45,112 nt of DNA. Origin: Alphaproteobacteria bacterium (GTDB lineage Bacteria; Pseudomonadota; Alphaproteobacteria; DSM-16000; Inquilinaceae). Of the stretch, positions 1 through 8,303 are shown piece by piece (positions within the stretch are counted from its first letter, which is position 1; each line of letters begins with the position of its first letter). The stretch is taken from positions 1 through 45,112 of the forward strand of contig JANQIX010000025.1 of the NCBI GenBank assembly GCA_028281925.1, given 5' to 3'. The notes beneath the pieces were generated by a model. It was not told where the DNA came from and ran no database searches. It saw only the letters and a program-made list of their open reading frames with translations. A program made the position numbers and the translations under genes.

Positions 1-546
1 CCACTGCGCCATGACGGAGAGCCGGCCATAGGCCTTGGTGCCGACCGCTGCGGCCAGCCGGTCGGCGACCTCGCGCTGCAGCATCACCGTAATGCTCTCG
101 AACTGCTTGGCATTGACCAGCCAGTCGATGAGAAGCGGCGTAGCGACATTGTACGGGAGATTGGCGACTACGGCGCGACGCCCGCTATCCAGGGCCGTGA
201 GGTCGACGCCTAGGGCATCCGCGGCCAGCAAGGTCAGTCGGCCCTCGCCCGCCTGGACCAGCGGTTCTAGGGCGGCAACACAGCGGTCGTCACGTTCGAT
301 CGCGATCACTTTGCGTGCCGCCGATTCCAGGAGCGCGCGCGTCAGACCGCCTGGGCCAGGGCCGATCTCGAAGACCGCCACGCCCTCCAGGTCGCCGGCA
401 GCGCGCGCGATCCGACGGGTGAGATTGAGGTCCAGCAGAAAATGCTGTCCCAGACCCTTGCGCGCGGCGAGGCCGAATTCGCGGATAACGTCACGAAGGG
501 GTGGCAGGTTGGGAACGCCCCGGCCGGGTGCCGCGGCCTCAGGCAT
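1..546 (-). CDS. rsmA: 16S rRNA dimethyladenosine transferase RsmA (KsgA), 3' end outside window
   Basis: SAM-dependent enzyme that dimethylates two adjacent adenines in helix 45 of 16S rRNA during small-subunit maturation. I translated the minus strand by hand from ATG at 546 and the frame is open for 182 codons to the window edge. It shows the family N-terminal motif GQHF (residues 33-36), the SAM-binding loop IGPGPGG (61-67) and the catalytic motif NLPY (129-132). The C-terminal third lies beyond position 1. The start is 20 bases after the surA stop, so it is probably co-transcribed with lptF-lptG-surA. pdxA, which commonly lies between surA and rsmA, is missing here. Confidence 0.95.
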   Translation of the reverse strand, partial: MPEAAAPGRGVPNLPPLRDVIREFGLAARKGLGQHFLLDLNLTRRIARAAGDLEGVAVFEIGPGPGGLTRALLESAARKVIAIERDDRCVAALEPLVQAGEGRLTLLAADALGVDLTALDSGRRAVVANLPYNVATPLLIDWLVNAKQFESITVMLQREVADRLAAAVGTKAYGRLSVMAQW

Positions 547-566
547 CGGCGGGGGCGGCCCCTCGG

Positions 567-1838
567 TCAGACGCGCAGGTCGATATAGGCGGCATTTCGC
601 AGATCGCGGAGATACCGACGCGCCAGCATGCTGATGCGCTCTTCAGCGAGCGAGCTGGCGATATCGTCACGGTCGATCGCGGCGTCGTCCGGAAACTGAC
701 GGCTGCAGACCATGTAGATGACGGCCGCCTGGCCCCCTTCGAGCGGAACGATCTGGCTGGGCTGCCCAACAGGCAGGGTATCCACGTTGGCGCGGACCGG
801 CGCTTCGAAATCCCCCATACGCTGTGTCCCGAGATCAAGCGTGTCGGCGACACCCAGCGACTGCGCGCGCTCACCCAATTGATCACAGCCGCGAACCGTC
901 TCAGTTACGTCCCGAAGCTCGCCGGCGATGCGGTCGACATCTCCCTGGGTCGCCCTTGCCGGAAGCGAGAGCACAAGCTGGTAGACTTGCACCATCGCAT
1001 CGTCGGGGTTCGAGGCTGCGACGATCCGGGTGTCCCGCACGACGATGATATGATACCCGCCGACGGTCCGGATGGGCGGCAGTAACCGGCCGCCGGCACT
1101 GCCGGCCAGCGACTGGTCGATCGCCGGGTCGAGCTGGCCCAGCATCACCCAGCCGATATCACCGGAGGCCGCTGCACTTGGCGACTGGCTGACCTGTTGC
1201 GCGATCGCTGCGAAATTGGCGCCGCGCTGGATCTCCTCGACCAACTGGTTCGCCAATTCTGCCACTTCCGTTTCCTGGGTGGGACTGTCGATTGCGAGGA
1301 AGATCTCGGCCAGAAGATACTCCGGCTGGCCGCGATTGGCATTCATCTGGGCGATCGCTTCATCGATCTCTTCGTCGCTGATACTGACCTCGCCCATCAG
1401 CCGGGCCCTGACGAGGTCGCGCCAAGCCAGCGTCGATCGGATCTGCTCCAAGAGTGTGCGATCGGGAATGCCGTTCTGCTCAAGGCCGGCCAGCAGCTGA
1501 TCGGGCGTGATCCCGTTGTTGCTGGCAATCGTCTCCATCGCCTGCTCGACCTCATCGGGGTCGGCCTCGATCTCGAAGCGCTCTGCCTCTTGGCGTTGCA
1601 GCGTTTCGTCGATCAGCTGGCGCATGACTTGGGGGCGCAGGCTTTCCTCATTCTCCGCCGTCGGCGGCAGGCCGGATGCCAGGAGCGCCAAGCGCAAGCG
1701 GGCCCTCAAGTCGGAACTGGAGATGACGTCCTCGTTGACGACGGCAGCGATCCTCTCGACGTCCTGCGAACGTCCCGACGCCGGGGCGAGGGCGACGATC
1801 ACGGCAAGGGCGACGAGGGCACAGATCTTTCGTGGCAT
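567..1838 (-). CDS. surA: Periplasmic chaperone / peptidyl-prolyl isomerase SurA
   Basis: Periplasmic chaperone that escorts outer-membrane proteins, including LptD, to the BAM complex. The start is set at ATG 1838 because it opens directly with a Sec signal peptide (MPRK, then a hydrophobic run, cleavage near ASGRSQ). A longer frame to 1898 would put 20 irrelevant residues in front of it. The product is 423 aa: a SurA N-terminal domain (roughly residues 25-150), one parvulin-type domain (roughly 175-275, with the GDIGWV and GGYHIIVV strands) and a C-terminal segment that may be a second, degenerate parvulin domain. It sits between lptG, with a 172-base gap, and rsmA. Confidence 0.93.
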   Translation of the reverse strand: MPRKICALVALAVIVALAPASGRSQDVERIAAVVNEDVISSSDLRARLRLALLASGLPPTAENEESLRPQVMRQLIDETLQRQEAERFEIEADPDEVEQAMETIASNNGITPDQLLAGLEQNGIPDRTLLEQIRSTLAWRDLVRARLMGEVSISDEEIDEAIAQMNANRGQPEYLLAEIFLAIDSPTQETEVAELANQLVEEIQRGANFAAIAQQVSQSPSAAASGDIGWVMLGQLDPAIDQSLAGSAGGRLLPPIRTVGGYHIIVVRDTRIVAASNPDDAMVQVYQLVLSLPARATQGDVDRIAGELRDVTETVRGCDQLGERAQSLGVADTLDLGTQRMGDFEAPVRANVDTLPVGQPSQIVPLEGGQAAVIYMVCSRQFPDDAAIDRDDIASSLAEERISMLARRYLRDLRNAAYIDLRV

Positions 1839-2010
1839 GACCAATTCCACCGGTTGGGCGCCTGACCGACGGCCGTTGTATACCCAGGAAGTGTCCATCT
1901 GGTGTCGGACATTTTACTCAATACGGCCCCATCCCGATAGCTGCCGGCCGAGCCGAATGAACCGACCAGCGCTTTCGCCCGGAAAAGCTGGCCGGTGGTC
2001 GACGGTCCGG
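1839..2010. other. lptG-surA intergenic gap where lptD would be expected
   Basis: A 172-base gap with no credible reading frame. In many alphaproteobacteria lptD lies between lptG and surA. I see no remnant of it by eye. A TATACA-like -10 element for surA can be read on the minus strand at 1877-1882, but without a good -35 partner. Confidence 0.4.
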
Positions 2011-3102
2011 TCATCCATCCTCGAGATGGAGGAGCGTGGCAGTGCCCAGCAGCATGGCGACGCCGGCCGGCGTCCAGGCGGCCAGCATCGCCGGAATGCT
2101 CTCCGCCAGGCCGAGCGCCATCACCAGGTCGTTCAGTACGAACATGGCAAACCCGGTCAGAATGCCGGTGACGATCATGAGCACCGTGCCGCCATGCCTG
2201 GAATGCCGCAGGGAAAAGGATGCCGCGAACAGCACCATGGCCGATAGCAGCAGCGGCTGTGCCAGCAGTGCATTGTAGTGCAGCCGGTGCCGCAGCGACG
2301 AAAATCCCGTGATTTCAAGGGTTTCGATGAACTCCGGCAAATCCCAGAACGACAGGGTCTTGGGCGACGCGAAGCTTTCCTGGATCTTTTCGATCGTCAG
2401 GTCACTGGCCAGTCTGTGCCGGGCCACGAATTCCGGCTGGTTGCTGTCGATGCTGACCCAGGCGTCGCGGATGTCCCAGTAGCCTTCTTGCAGCCGCGCT
2501 TCCGATGCGTCGATGCGTCCGCGATAGTGCTCTTCGCCGTCGTAAATGAAGAAGATCACGTTGCTCAGCTGGATTTCCTCCGGCGCGGTGCGCTGCGCAC
2601 GGATCACGGACACACCGTCGTCGTCCCGCTGACGCAGCCACAAGCCACCGCGCGAGATGTCCAGCACCTGACTCAGCCCACGGATGTTGCGATCTTCCAG
2701 AACCTCGTAGCGCGCGAACATCGCCGCGGCGACCGGATTGAACAAGCAGATCTTGGCAATGCCAATCATGGCCGCCAGCAGCACGACCGGCAGCAGAAAC
2801 TGCCAGGCGGAGACACCGGCGGCTCTAGCGACGATCAACTCCTGACTGCGGGTCAGCCGCCAGAAGGTGAACATCGCGCTGAACAGGACTGCGAAGTGGA
2901 ACAAGAGCGAGATCGTGTCGGGCAGCTTCAACACGGTCATCTGCAAGGCGGCCGCAACCGTCATGGCACCGCTGTCGCCGCGGCGCAGCAGCTCCACGAA
3001 CTCAAACAGCATGATGATGCCGGACAGCACCATCATCATGACGATGAACCAGAGCAGGAACTGGCGCCCGACATAGCGCGAGAAGGTGCCTATCGGCCCC
3101 AT
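2011..3102 (-). CDS. lptG: LPS export ABC transporter permease LptG
   Basis: Inner-membrane permease that, with LptF and the LptB2 ATPase, extracts lipopolysaccharide from the inner membrane and pushes it onto the Lpt bridge. The start chosen is ATG 3102 (MGPIGTFSRYVG...), 7 bases after the lptF stop; the frame upstream of it is Arg/Cys-rich and not protein-like. The product is 363 aa, normal for the family: three N-terminal membrane helices, a periplasmic beta-jellyroll (about residues 130-260) and three C-terminal helices. The cytoplasmic coupling segment RLTRSQELIVARAAGVS is typical. Second gene of the lptF operon. Confidence 0.93.
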   Translation of the reverse strand: MGPIGTFSRYVGRQFLLWFIVMMMVLSGIIMLFEFVELLRRGDSGAMTVAAALQMTVLKLPDTISLLFHFAVLFSAMFTFWRLTRSQELIVARAAGVSAWQFLLPVVLLAAMIGIAKICLFNPVAAAMFARYEVLEDRNIRGLSQVLDISRGGLWLRQRDDDGVSVIRAQRTAPEEIQLSNVIFFIYDGEEHYRGRIDASEARLQEGYWDIRDAWVSIDSNQPEFVARHRLASDLTIEKIQESFASPKTLSFWDLPEFIETLEITGFSSLRHRLHYNALLAQPLLLSAMVLFAASFSLRHSRHGGTVLMIVTGILTGFAMFVLNDLVMALGLAESIPAMLAAWTPAGVAMLLGTATLLHLEDG

Positions 3103-3109
3103 GGCGCGC

Positions 3110-4234
3110 TCAGGCCACCGCCGGCTGCAGAACGGGCTCGCGGCGGCTGCGCGGCATCGGCCTGTACATGGCGCCGGCACCGGCCGCCGCCGTCAGGATC
3201 GGCACGGCATAGAGCAAGGGGATCATGTCCAGATCCGTGCGCGTCATGCCGGCAAGCGACAGGGAGGCGGCCTGTAGAACCACGAGCACCATGACGCACA
3301 GCACGATGCGCCGACCCTGGCTGCGCCGGCCACCTTCACCGGAGAGCAGGACGCCCAGCACCGACAGTGCATAGGCGAACACCCAGAGCGGTGCCGCAAG
3401 TCGGTTGTGCCCCTCGGCGACCAGGACCGTGTACTTCCGGACGTCGTGCGGATGCGACAGGTCGGGCGACAGGAGCTCGCCGAGAAAGCGTTCGTCCGGT
3501 TCCGCCCACCGCTCCCTCAGCTCCGGGCGGATGACCTCAAGGTCGATGGCGTACTGGTCGAAGTACAGCATCTCCAGCCGGCCTTCGTCGCGATCCATCT
3601 CCTGACGGTTGCCGTCGAACATGATCACGCGCGGCCCGTCATCGGTGGTCATCAGCAGTCCGCGTTCCGCAACCACCGTAACGGGCCGTTTACGGTCGCG
3701 GTTGTCGTGAATCAGGATGCTGGTCAGCTCGTCCGACTGGCGTCTCTCGCCGAAATAGACGGTGATATTGTCGTCAACGGCATTGAACTGGCCTTCGCGC
3801 AGGAACACCGTCGCGTACTGGGACTCCACCAGAAGGCTCAGCTTGCGGAACTCCTGGCTGGCCAACGGCCAAAGGTAGAGATTCAAGACGAGGCTGACCG
3901 ACGCCACGACCAGCGCCATGGCCAGTGCGGGGCGGGCCAGCCCCATGGGACCCACGCCGCTTGCCCGGATCACGACCAGCTCGCTGTCGGCCGTGAGCCT
4001 GTGATAGGTGAAGAGAATCGCTGCGACGGATCCGATCGGCAGGACTGTGATCAGGAACTCCGGCATCGCCAGCCCCACCAGCTGCAGGAAGAGCCAGATC
4101 GGGGCAGAGCCGTCGACGATCACCTCGATCAACCGCAATGACTGGGTCATCCAGATCGCAAAGACCAGAACCGTGGTCACGATCACGGTCGACATCGCCA
4201 GATGGCGGAAGACGTAGCGGTTGATCCTGTTCAT
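3110..4234 (-). CDS. lptF: LPS export ABC transporter permease LptF
   Basis: Partner permease of LptG. The product is 374 aa, starting at ATG 4234 with MNRINRYVFRHL, a typical LptF opening. Membrane helices lie near residues 13-30, 50-75 and 95-120; then comes the periplasmic jellyroll (about 130-265) and C-terminal helices. The coupling segment reads HRLTADSELVVIRASGVGP. It is divergent from pepA across a 131-base gap that holds a 7-bp inverted repeat (4253-4259 and 4282-4288) and presumably both promoters. First gene of the operon lptF-lptG-surA-rsmA. Confidence 0.93.
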   Translation of the reverse strand: MNRINRYVFRHLAMSTVIVTTVLVFAIWMTQSLRLIEVIVDGSAPIWLFLQLVGLAMPEFLITVLPIGSVAAILFTYHRLTADSELVVIRASGVGPMGLARPALAMALVVASVSLVLNLYLWPLASQEFRKLSLLVESQYATVFLREGQFNAVDDNITVYFGERRQSDELTSILIHDNRDRKRPVTVVAERGLLMTTDDGPRVIMFDGNRQEMDRDEGRLEMLYFDQYAIDLEVIRPELRERWAEPDERFLGELLSPDLSHPHDVRKYTVLVAEGHNRLAAPLWVFAYALSVLGVLLSGEGGRRSQGRRIVLCVMVLVVLQAASLSLAGMTRTDLDMIPLLYAVPILTAAAGAGAMYRPMPRSRREPVLQPAVA

Positions 4235-4365
4235 CGCGCCGCTCTATATCGCATGCAGGCTGGCCGCAAGCAAATCAGCGACCTGCATCGCACCGCCGCA
4301 TCCCGCGAGCCGGACGCCGTTCACTGTGCCTGCGCGTGTCGCAGCAGAACTGTAAGGATGTTCAC

Positions 4366-5862
4366 ATGCATCTCCAATTCGCTGCTCGTTCTCTGCCCGA
4401 CGCAGGTGCACTGGTTGTCGGCGTCCTGGCGGAGAAGACCCTGACACCCGGTGCCGAAGAGCTCGACCGTCAGTCAGATGGTCTTGTCGGCCGGGCATTG
4501 GCCGGCGGGGGCCGCTTCTCCGGCAAGCGCGAAGAGGTGCTTCACCTCGTGGCACCTGTCGGCCTTGCGGTGGAGCGCGTGGTGCTGGTCGGGCTCGGTA
4601 GCGCCGGCGACTTGGATGCGCTGGCGTGGCAGCGGATCGGTGGCGCTGTGACGGCCCAGCTCAACGGCATAGGCGTGACGGCGGGGGCGGTCTGGATCGA
4701 CGCGCCGGCCGACTCCCCGGCGCGGGCGGCCGATGCCGCATCCGCATTTGCCATCGGCGCACAGCTTCGGGCCTATCGTTTCGATCGGTATCGGACGAAG
4801 GAGAAGCCGGAACAAAGGCCGACACTCACGCGTCTTGCGGTCATGACCGAAGGCCAGGCCATGGATGACGACGCGCTTGCGCGGGTCGAAGCCTTGGTCG
4901 AGGGCGTCTATCTGACGCGCGATCTGGTCTCCGAGCCCGCCAATGTGCTGTACCCGGAGAGCTTTGCGGAGCGCTGCCTCGCGTTGCGGGAGATCGGCGT
5001 CGCGGTAGAGATCGTCGACGAAGGTGAGATGCAGGCGCTCGGCATGGGGTCGCTTCTCTCCGTAGGCCAGGGATCTGCCCGGCCGAGCCGCCTCGTCGTC
5101 ATGCAATGGTACGGCAGTGACAGCGAGCGGCCGCCGATTGCCTTCGTCGGCAAGGGGGTGACGTTCGACACCGGCGGCATCTCGCTGAAGCCCGGCGCCG
5201 GCATGGAAGACATGAAATGGGACATGGCCGGCGCCGGGACGGTTGTCGGGGTGATGCGCGCGCTTGCGGGCAGAAAGGCCAAGGCGAATGCTGTGGGCAT
5301 TATCGGCCTGGTTGAGAACATGCCGTCGGCGAGCGCAACGCGCCCCGGCGACGTCGTTACCTCCATGTCCGGCCAGACGATCGAGGTGATCAATACCGAT
5401 GCCGAAGGCCGTCTGGTGCTGGCCGACGCCCTCTGGTACACGCAGCAGCGTTTCAAACCCGCCGCGCTAGTTGATCTCGCCACGCTGACGGGTGCGGTCA
5501 TGGTCGCGCTGGGCAGCCATCATGGCGGCCTGTTCGCTTCCGACGATGCTCTGGCGGACCGCCTGGTGGCGGCGGGCAAGGCAACGGCCGAGCCATTGTG
5601 GCGCATGCCCATCGGCGAGCCGTACGACCGTGAGATCGACAGCGACATCGCCGATATGCGCAACGTTGCCGCCCATCGCTATGGGGGGGCGGTGGTTGCA
5701 GCCCAGTTCCTGCGACGGTTTGTGCAGGATGTCCCGTGGGCGCATCTCGATATCGCGGCCATGGCATGGTCGAAAAAGGATCAGCCGATCGCACCGAAGG
5801 GGGCGACGGGCTATGGCGTGCGTCTGCTGGACCGGCTGGTCGCCGACAGCTATGAGGCCTGA
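4366..5862 (+). CDS. pepA: Cytosolic leucyl aminopeptidase PepA (M17 family)
   Basis: Two-metal aminopeptidase that removes N-terminal residues from peptides. ATG 4366 is preferred over the in-frame GTG at 4336 because AAGGA lies 7 bases upstream of it; the product is then 498 aa, the usual length. The catalytic C-terminal domain shows the M17 signature NTDAEGRL (residues 343-350) and the metal/catalytic residues expected in this family: K263, D268, D286, D345, E347 and R349. The gene is followed 14 bases later by holC, a neighbour pair often seen in proteobacteria. Confidence 0.95.
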   Translation: MHLQFAARSLPDAGALVVGVLAEKTLTPGAEELDRQSDGLVGRALAGGGRFSGKREEVLHLVAPVGLAVERVVLVGLGSAGDLDALAWQRIGGAVTAQLNGIGVTAGAVWIDAPADSPARAADAASAFAIGAQLRAYRFDRYRTKEKPEQRPTLTRLAVMTEGQAMDDDALARVEALVEGVYLTRDLVSEPANVLYPESFAERCLALREIGVAVEIVDEGEMQALGMGSLLSVGQGSARPSRLVVMQWYGSDSERPPIAFVGKGVTFDTGGISLKPGAGMEDMKWDMAGAGTVVGVMRALAGRKAKANAVGIIGLVENMPSASATRPGDVVTSMSGQTIEVINTDAEGRLVLADALWYTQQRFKPAALVDLATLTGAVMVALGSHHGGLFASDDALADRLVAAGKATAEPLWRMPIGEPYDREIDSDIADMRNVAAHRYGGAVVAAQFLRRFVQDVPWAHLDIAAMAWSKKDQPIAPKGATGYGVRLLDRLVADSYEA

Positions 5863-5876
5863 AGCCTGACGGCCCG

Positions 5877-6347
5877 ATGACGGAGATCCGGTTCTACCAT
5901 TTGACGCGCAAGTCGCTGGAGCAGGCGCTGCCAGAGCTTCTGGAGAAGTGCCTGCAACGCAGCTGGCGGGCGGTCGTCATGACCGGATCGGAAGACCGTA
6001 CGGCGGCGCTCAACCACTATCTGTGGACCTACAGCGACCGCGCCTTCCTGCCGCATGGGACGGCGGAGGACGGCGATGCCGACCGCCAGCCCATCTGGCT
6101 GACCGAACGGGATGAAAACCCCAACGGCGCTTCGGTGCTGTTCCTGACGGATGGCGCCGGTTCGAGCCATGTGGACGCGTTTACGCTGGTCTGCGAGCTC
6201 TTCGATGGCAGGGTTGAAGAGGCAGTACGGTCGGCCCGGGATCGCTGGCGTCAGTATCGCGACGCCGGGCACGTTCTGGCCTATTGGCAGCAGAGCGAAT
6301 CCGGCCGATGGGAAGAAAAGCAGCGCACGGGCGAAGCCGCCACGTGA
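5877..6347 (+). CDS. holC: DNA polymerase III chi subunit HolC
   Basis: Chi subunit of the clamp-loader complex, which links the replisome to single-stranded DNA-binding protein. The product is 156 aa and matches the family in its opening (MTEIRFYHLT), the central RAVVMTGSEDRTAALNHYLW segment, the LTERDENPNGA loop and the LFDG segment. It lies 14 bases after pepA and is probably translated from the same mRNA. It converges with the ABC-F gene with only 3 bases between the two stop codons. Confidence 0.93.
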   Translation: MTEIRFYHLTRKSLEQALPELLEKCLQRSWRAVVMTGSEDRTAALNHYLWTYSDRAFLPHGTAEDGDADRQPIWLTERDENPNGASVLFLTDGAGSSHVDAFTLVCELFDGRVEEAVRSARDRWRQYRDAGHVLAYWQQSESGRWEEKQRTGEAAT

Positions 6348-6350
6348 CCG

Positions 6351-8243
6351 TCAGCCCGCGGTGGCGGTGGCCTCTTCGAGCGCCGTCTGGGCGTCGAGCC
6401 AGGCGGTCTCTGCCTCTTCCAGCATTGTGCGGACGCCATGCAGCTTCTTCTGCAGGTCCGTCAGCCGATCGCCGGAACCGGCATAGAGCGCAGGGTCTGC
6501 AAGTTGCGCTTCCAGATCTGCCTTGTCGCGCTCCAGCTTGGCGATGCGTTTCTCGGCGTCTGCCGCTTGTCGCCGCAACGGTGCAAGGGCGGCCCGGATC
6601 TCCGCCGCGGCCCGCCTCTCTTCCTTCCGCCCAGGCGCACGGGCGGCGGTGCCCGCGTCTGCGCCATTTCCCTTTGATGCACGCGATGTGCTGAGCAGCC
6701 AACGCCGATAGTCGGCAAGGTCGCCGTCGAACGGATTGCAGGTGCCGTCGGCGACCAGCAGAAGCCGATCCGCCGTCATCTCGATCAGGTGCGGGTCGTG
6801 GCTGATCAGGATCACCGCGCCCGGATAGGCATTGATCGCCTGCACCAGCGCCTGCCGGCTGTCGACGTCCAGATGGTTGGTCGGTTCGTCCAAAAGCAGG
6901 ATGTGCGGGCTTTCGCGGGCCATAAGCGCCAGCAGCAGCCGCGCTTTCTCGCCGCCGGACATGTCGGCGATGCGCGTCTCCGCGCGCTCTTGCGGGAAGC
7001 CGAAGCACCCGAGATGTCGTCGCGCCTGCTCTTCCGTGGCCTTCGGCATGACGGTCAGAGCCTGCTGGACACCGGTAGCCGCCACGTCCAGTTCGTCCGC
7101 CTGGTGCTGGGCGAAGTACCCGACCCGGAGGCGCGGCGAGCGGCGCAGCTCGCCACCCAGCGGCTGCAGCCGCCCGGCGAGCAGCTTGACCAACGTGGAC
7201 TTGCCGTTGCCGTTGGCACCTAAGAGCGCCAGGCGGTCGTCCATGTCGATGCGGAGCGACAGGTTCTTCAGCACCGGCTGACCGTCATAGCCGACGCTCA
7301 CCTTGTCGAGCGTCAGGATCGGTGGCGCCAGTTCTTTGGGCTCGGGAAAGGCGAATGTGACCGTCGCGTCTTCCGATACGGCGGCGATCGGCTCCATCCG
7401 CTCAAGCGCCTTCAGGCGGCTCTGCGCCTGTCGTGCTTTGCTGGCCTTGTAGCGGAAGCGGTCGACGAAGGCCTGGATGTGCCGGCGCTGTGTCTCCTGC
7501 TTCGCCCGCATCGCCGACTGGTGCTCCAGCCGCAGCCGGCGCGTCGTCTCGAACCGGTCATAGCCGCCGGTGTAGCTCTCAAGCTTGCCGGCGTGCAGGT
7601 GCACGATGCCGCCGACCGCCCGGTTCAGCAGGTCACGATCGTGGCTGACCAGCAGGATCGTGTACGGATAGCGCTGCAGGTAGCTTTCCAGCCAAAGCGT
7701 CGCTTCCAGGTCGAGATGGTTGGTCGGCTCGTCCAAGAGCAACAGGTCGGGCCGGCTGAACAACACCTGCGCCAGCGCCACACGCATGCGCATCCCGCCG
7801 GAAAGGGCGGAGCAGGGCCCCGCTTGCTGCGTCTCGTCAAAGCCCAGTCCGGCGAGGATGGCGGCGGCGCGGGCCGGCGCGCTGTGGGCCTCAATCTCCG
7901 CTAGGCGGTTGTGGATCTCGGCGATGCGGTGCGGATCCGTGGCCGTATCGGCCTCGGTCATCAAGGCGGCGCGCTCGTGGTCGGCGGCCAGTACGGTGTC
8001 CAGCAGGCTGGCTTCGCCGGACGGTGCTTCCTGCGCCACGGTGCCGACCCGCCAGCGCGCGGGCATGGAAATCTCGCCGTCGTCAGCCTGCAGCTCGCCG
8101 GTGATCAGCCTGAGCAGCGTCGTCTTGCCGCTGCCGTTGCGGCCGACCAGACCGACATGATGCCCGGCCGGCACCGCAACGCCGGCGCCGTCGAACAGCA
8201 GCCGGCCGGCGATCCGGTGCGAAAGGTCGTTGATCTGAAGCAT
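6351..8243 (-). CDS. ABC-F family ATPase, YheS-like
   Basis: Soluble protein with two ABC ATPase domains and no membrane segment; ABC-F proteins act on the ribosome, and the YheS branch is linked to rescue of stalled translation. The product is 630 aa. The first Walker A is GRNGSGKT (about residues 35-41), followed by a signature LSGGMRMR and DEPTNHLD. The second ABC unit has GANGNGKST, an SGGEKARL signature and another DEPTNHLD. A charged linker (about 235-300) joins them, and the C-terminus (about 530-630) is a coiled coil. Organisation and sequence look closest to YheS rather than Uup or EttA; that is my reading, not a search. Confidence 0.88.
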   Translation of the reverse strand: MLQINDLSHRIAGRLLFDGAGVAVPAGHHVGLVGRNGSGKTTLLRLITGELQADDGEISMPARWRVGTVAQEAPSGEASLLDTVLAADHERAALMTEADTATDPHRIAEIHNRLAEIEAHSAPARAAAILAGLGFDETQQAGPCSALSGGMRMRVALAQVLFSRPDLLLLDEPTNHLDLEATLWLESYLQRYPYTILLVSHDRDLLNRAVGGIVHLHAGKLESYTGGYDRFETTRRLRLEHQSAMRAKQETQRRHIQAFVDRFRYKASKARQAQSRLKALERMEPIAAVSEDATVTFAFPEPKELAPPILTLDKVSVGYDGQPVLKNLSLRIDMDDRLALLGANGNGKSTLVKLLAGRLQPLGGELRRSPRLRVGYFAQHQADELDVAATGVQQALTVMPKATEEQARRHLGCFGFPQERAETRIADMSGGEKARLLLALMARESPHILLLDEPTNHLDVDSRQALVQAINAYPGAVILISHDPHLIEMTADRLLLVADGTCNPFDGDLADYRRWLLSTSRASKGNGADAGTAARAPGRKEERRAAAEIRAALAPLRRQAADAEKRIAKLERDKADLEAQLADPALYAGSGDRLTDLQKKLHGVRTMLEEAETAWLDAQTALEEATATAG

Positions 8244-8303
8244 GGCGGGCGGTGTCTTACCATGCCCGCGCCAGCCGGCGAAACGGCCGTTAGCCCGTCG
8301 CTG

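Noticed and set aside
6284..8160. Several long plus-strand frames opposite the ABC-F gene
   Set aside because: Arg/Ala-rich shadow frames caused by high GC on the opposite strand of a clear gene.
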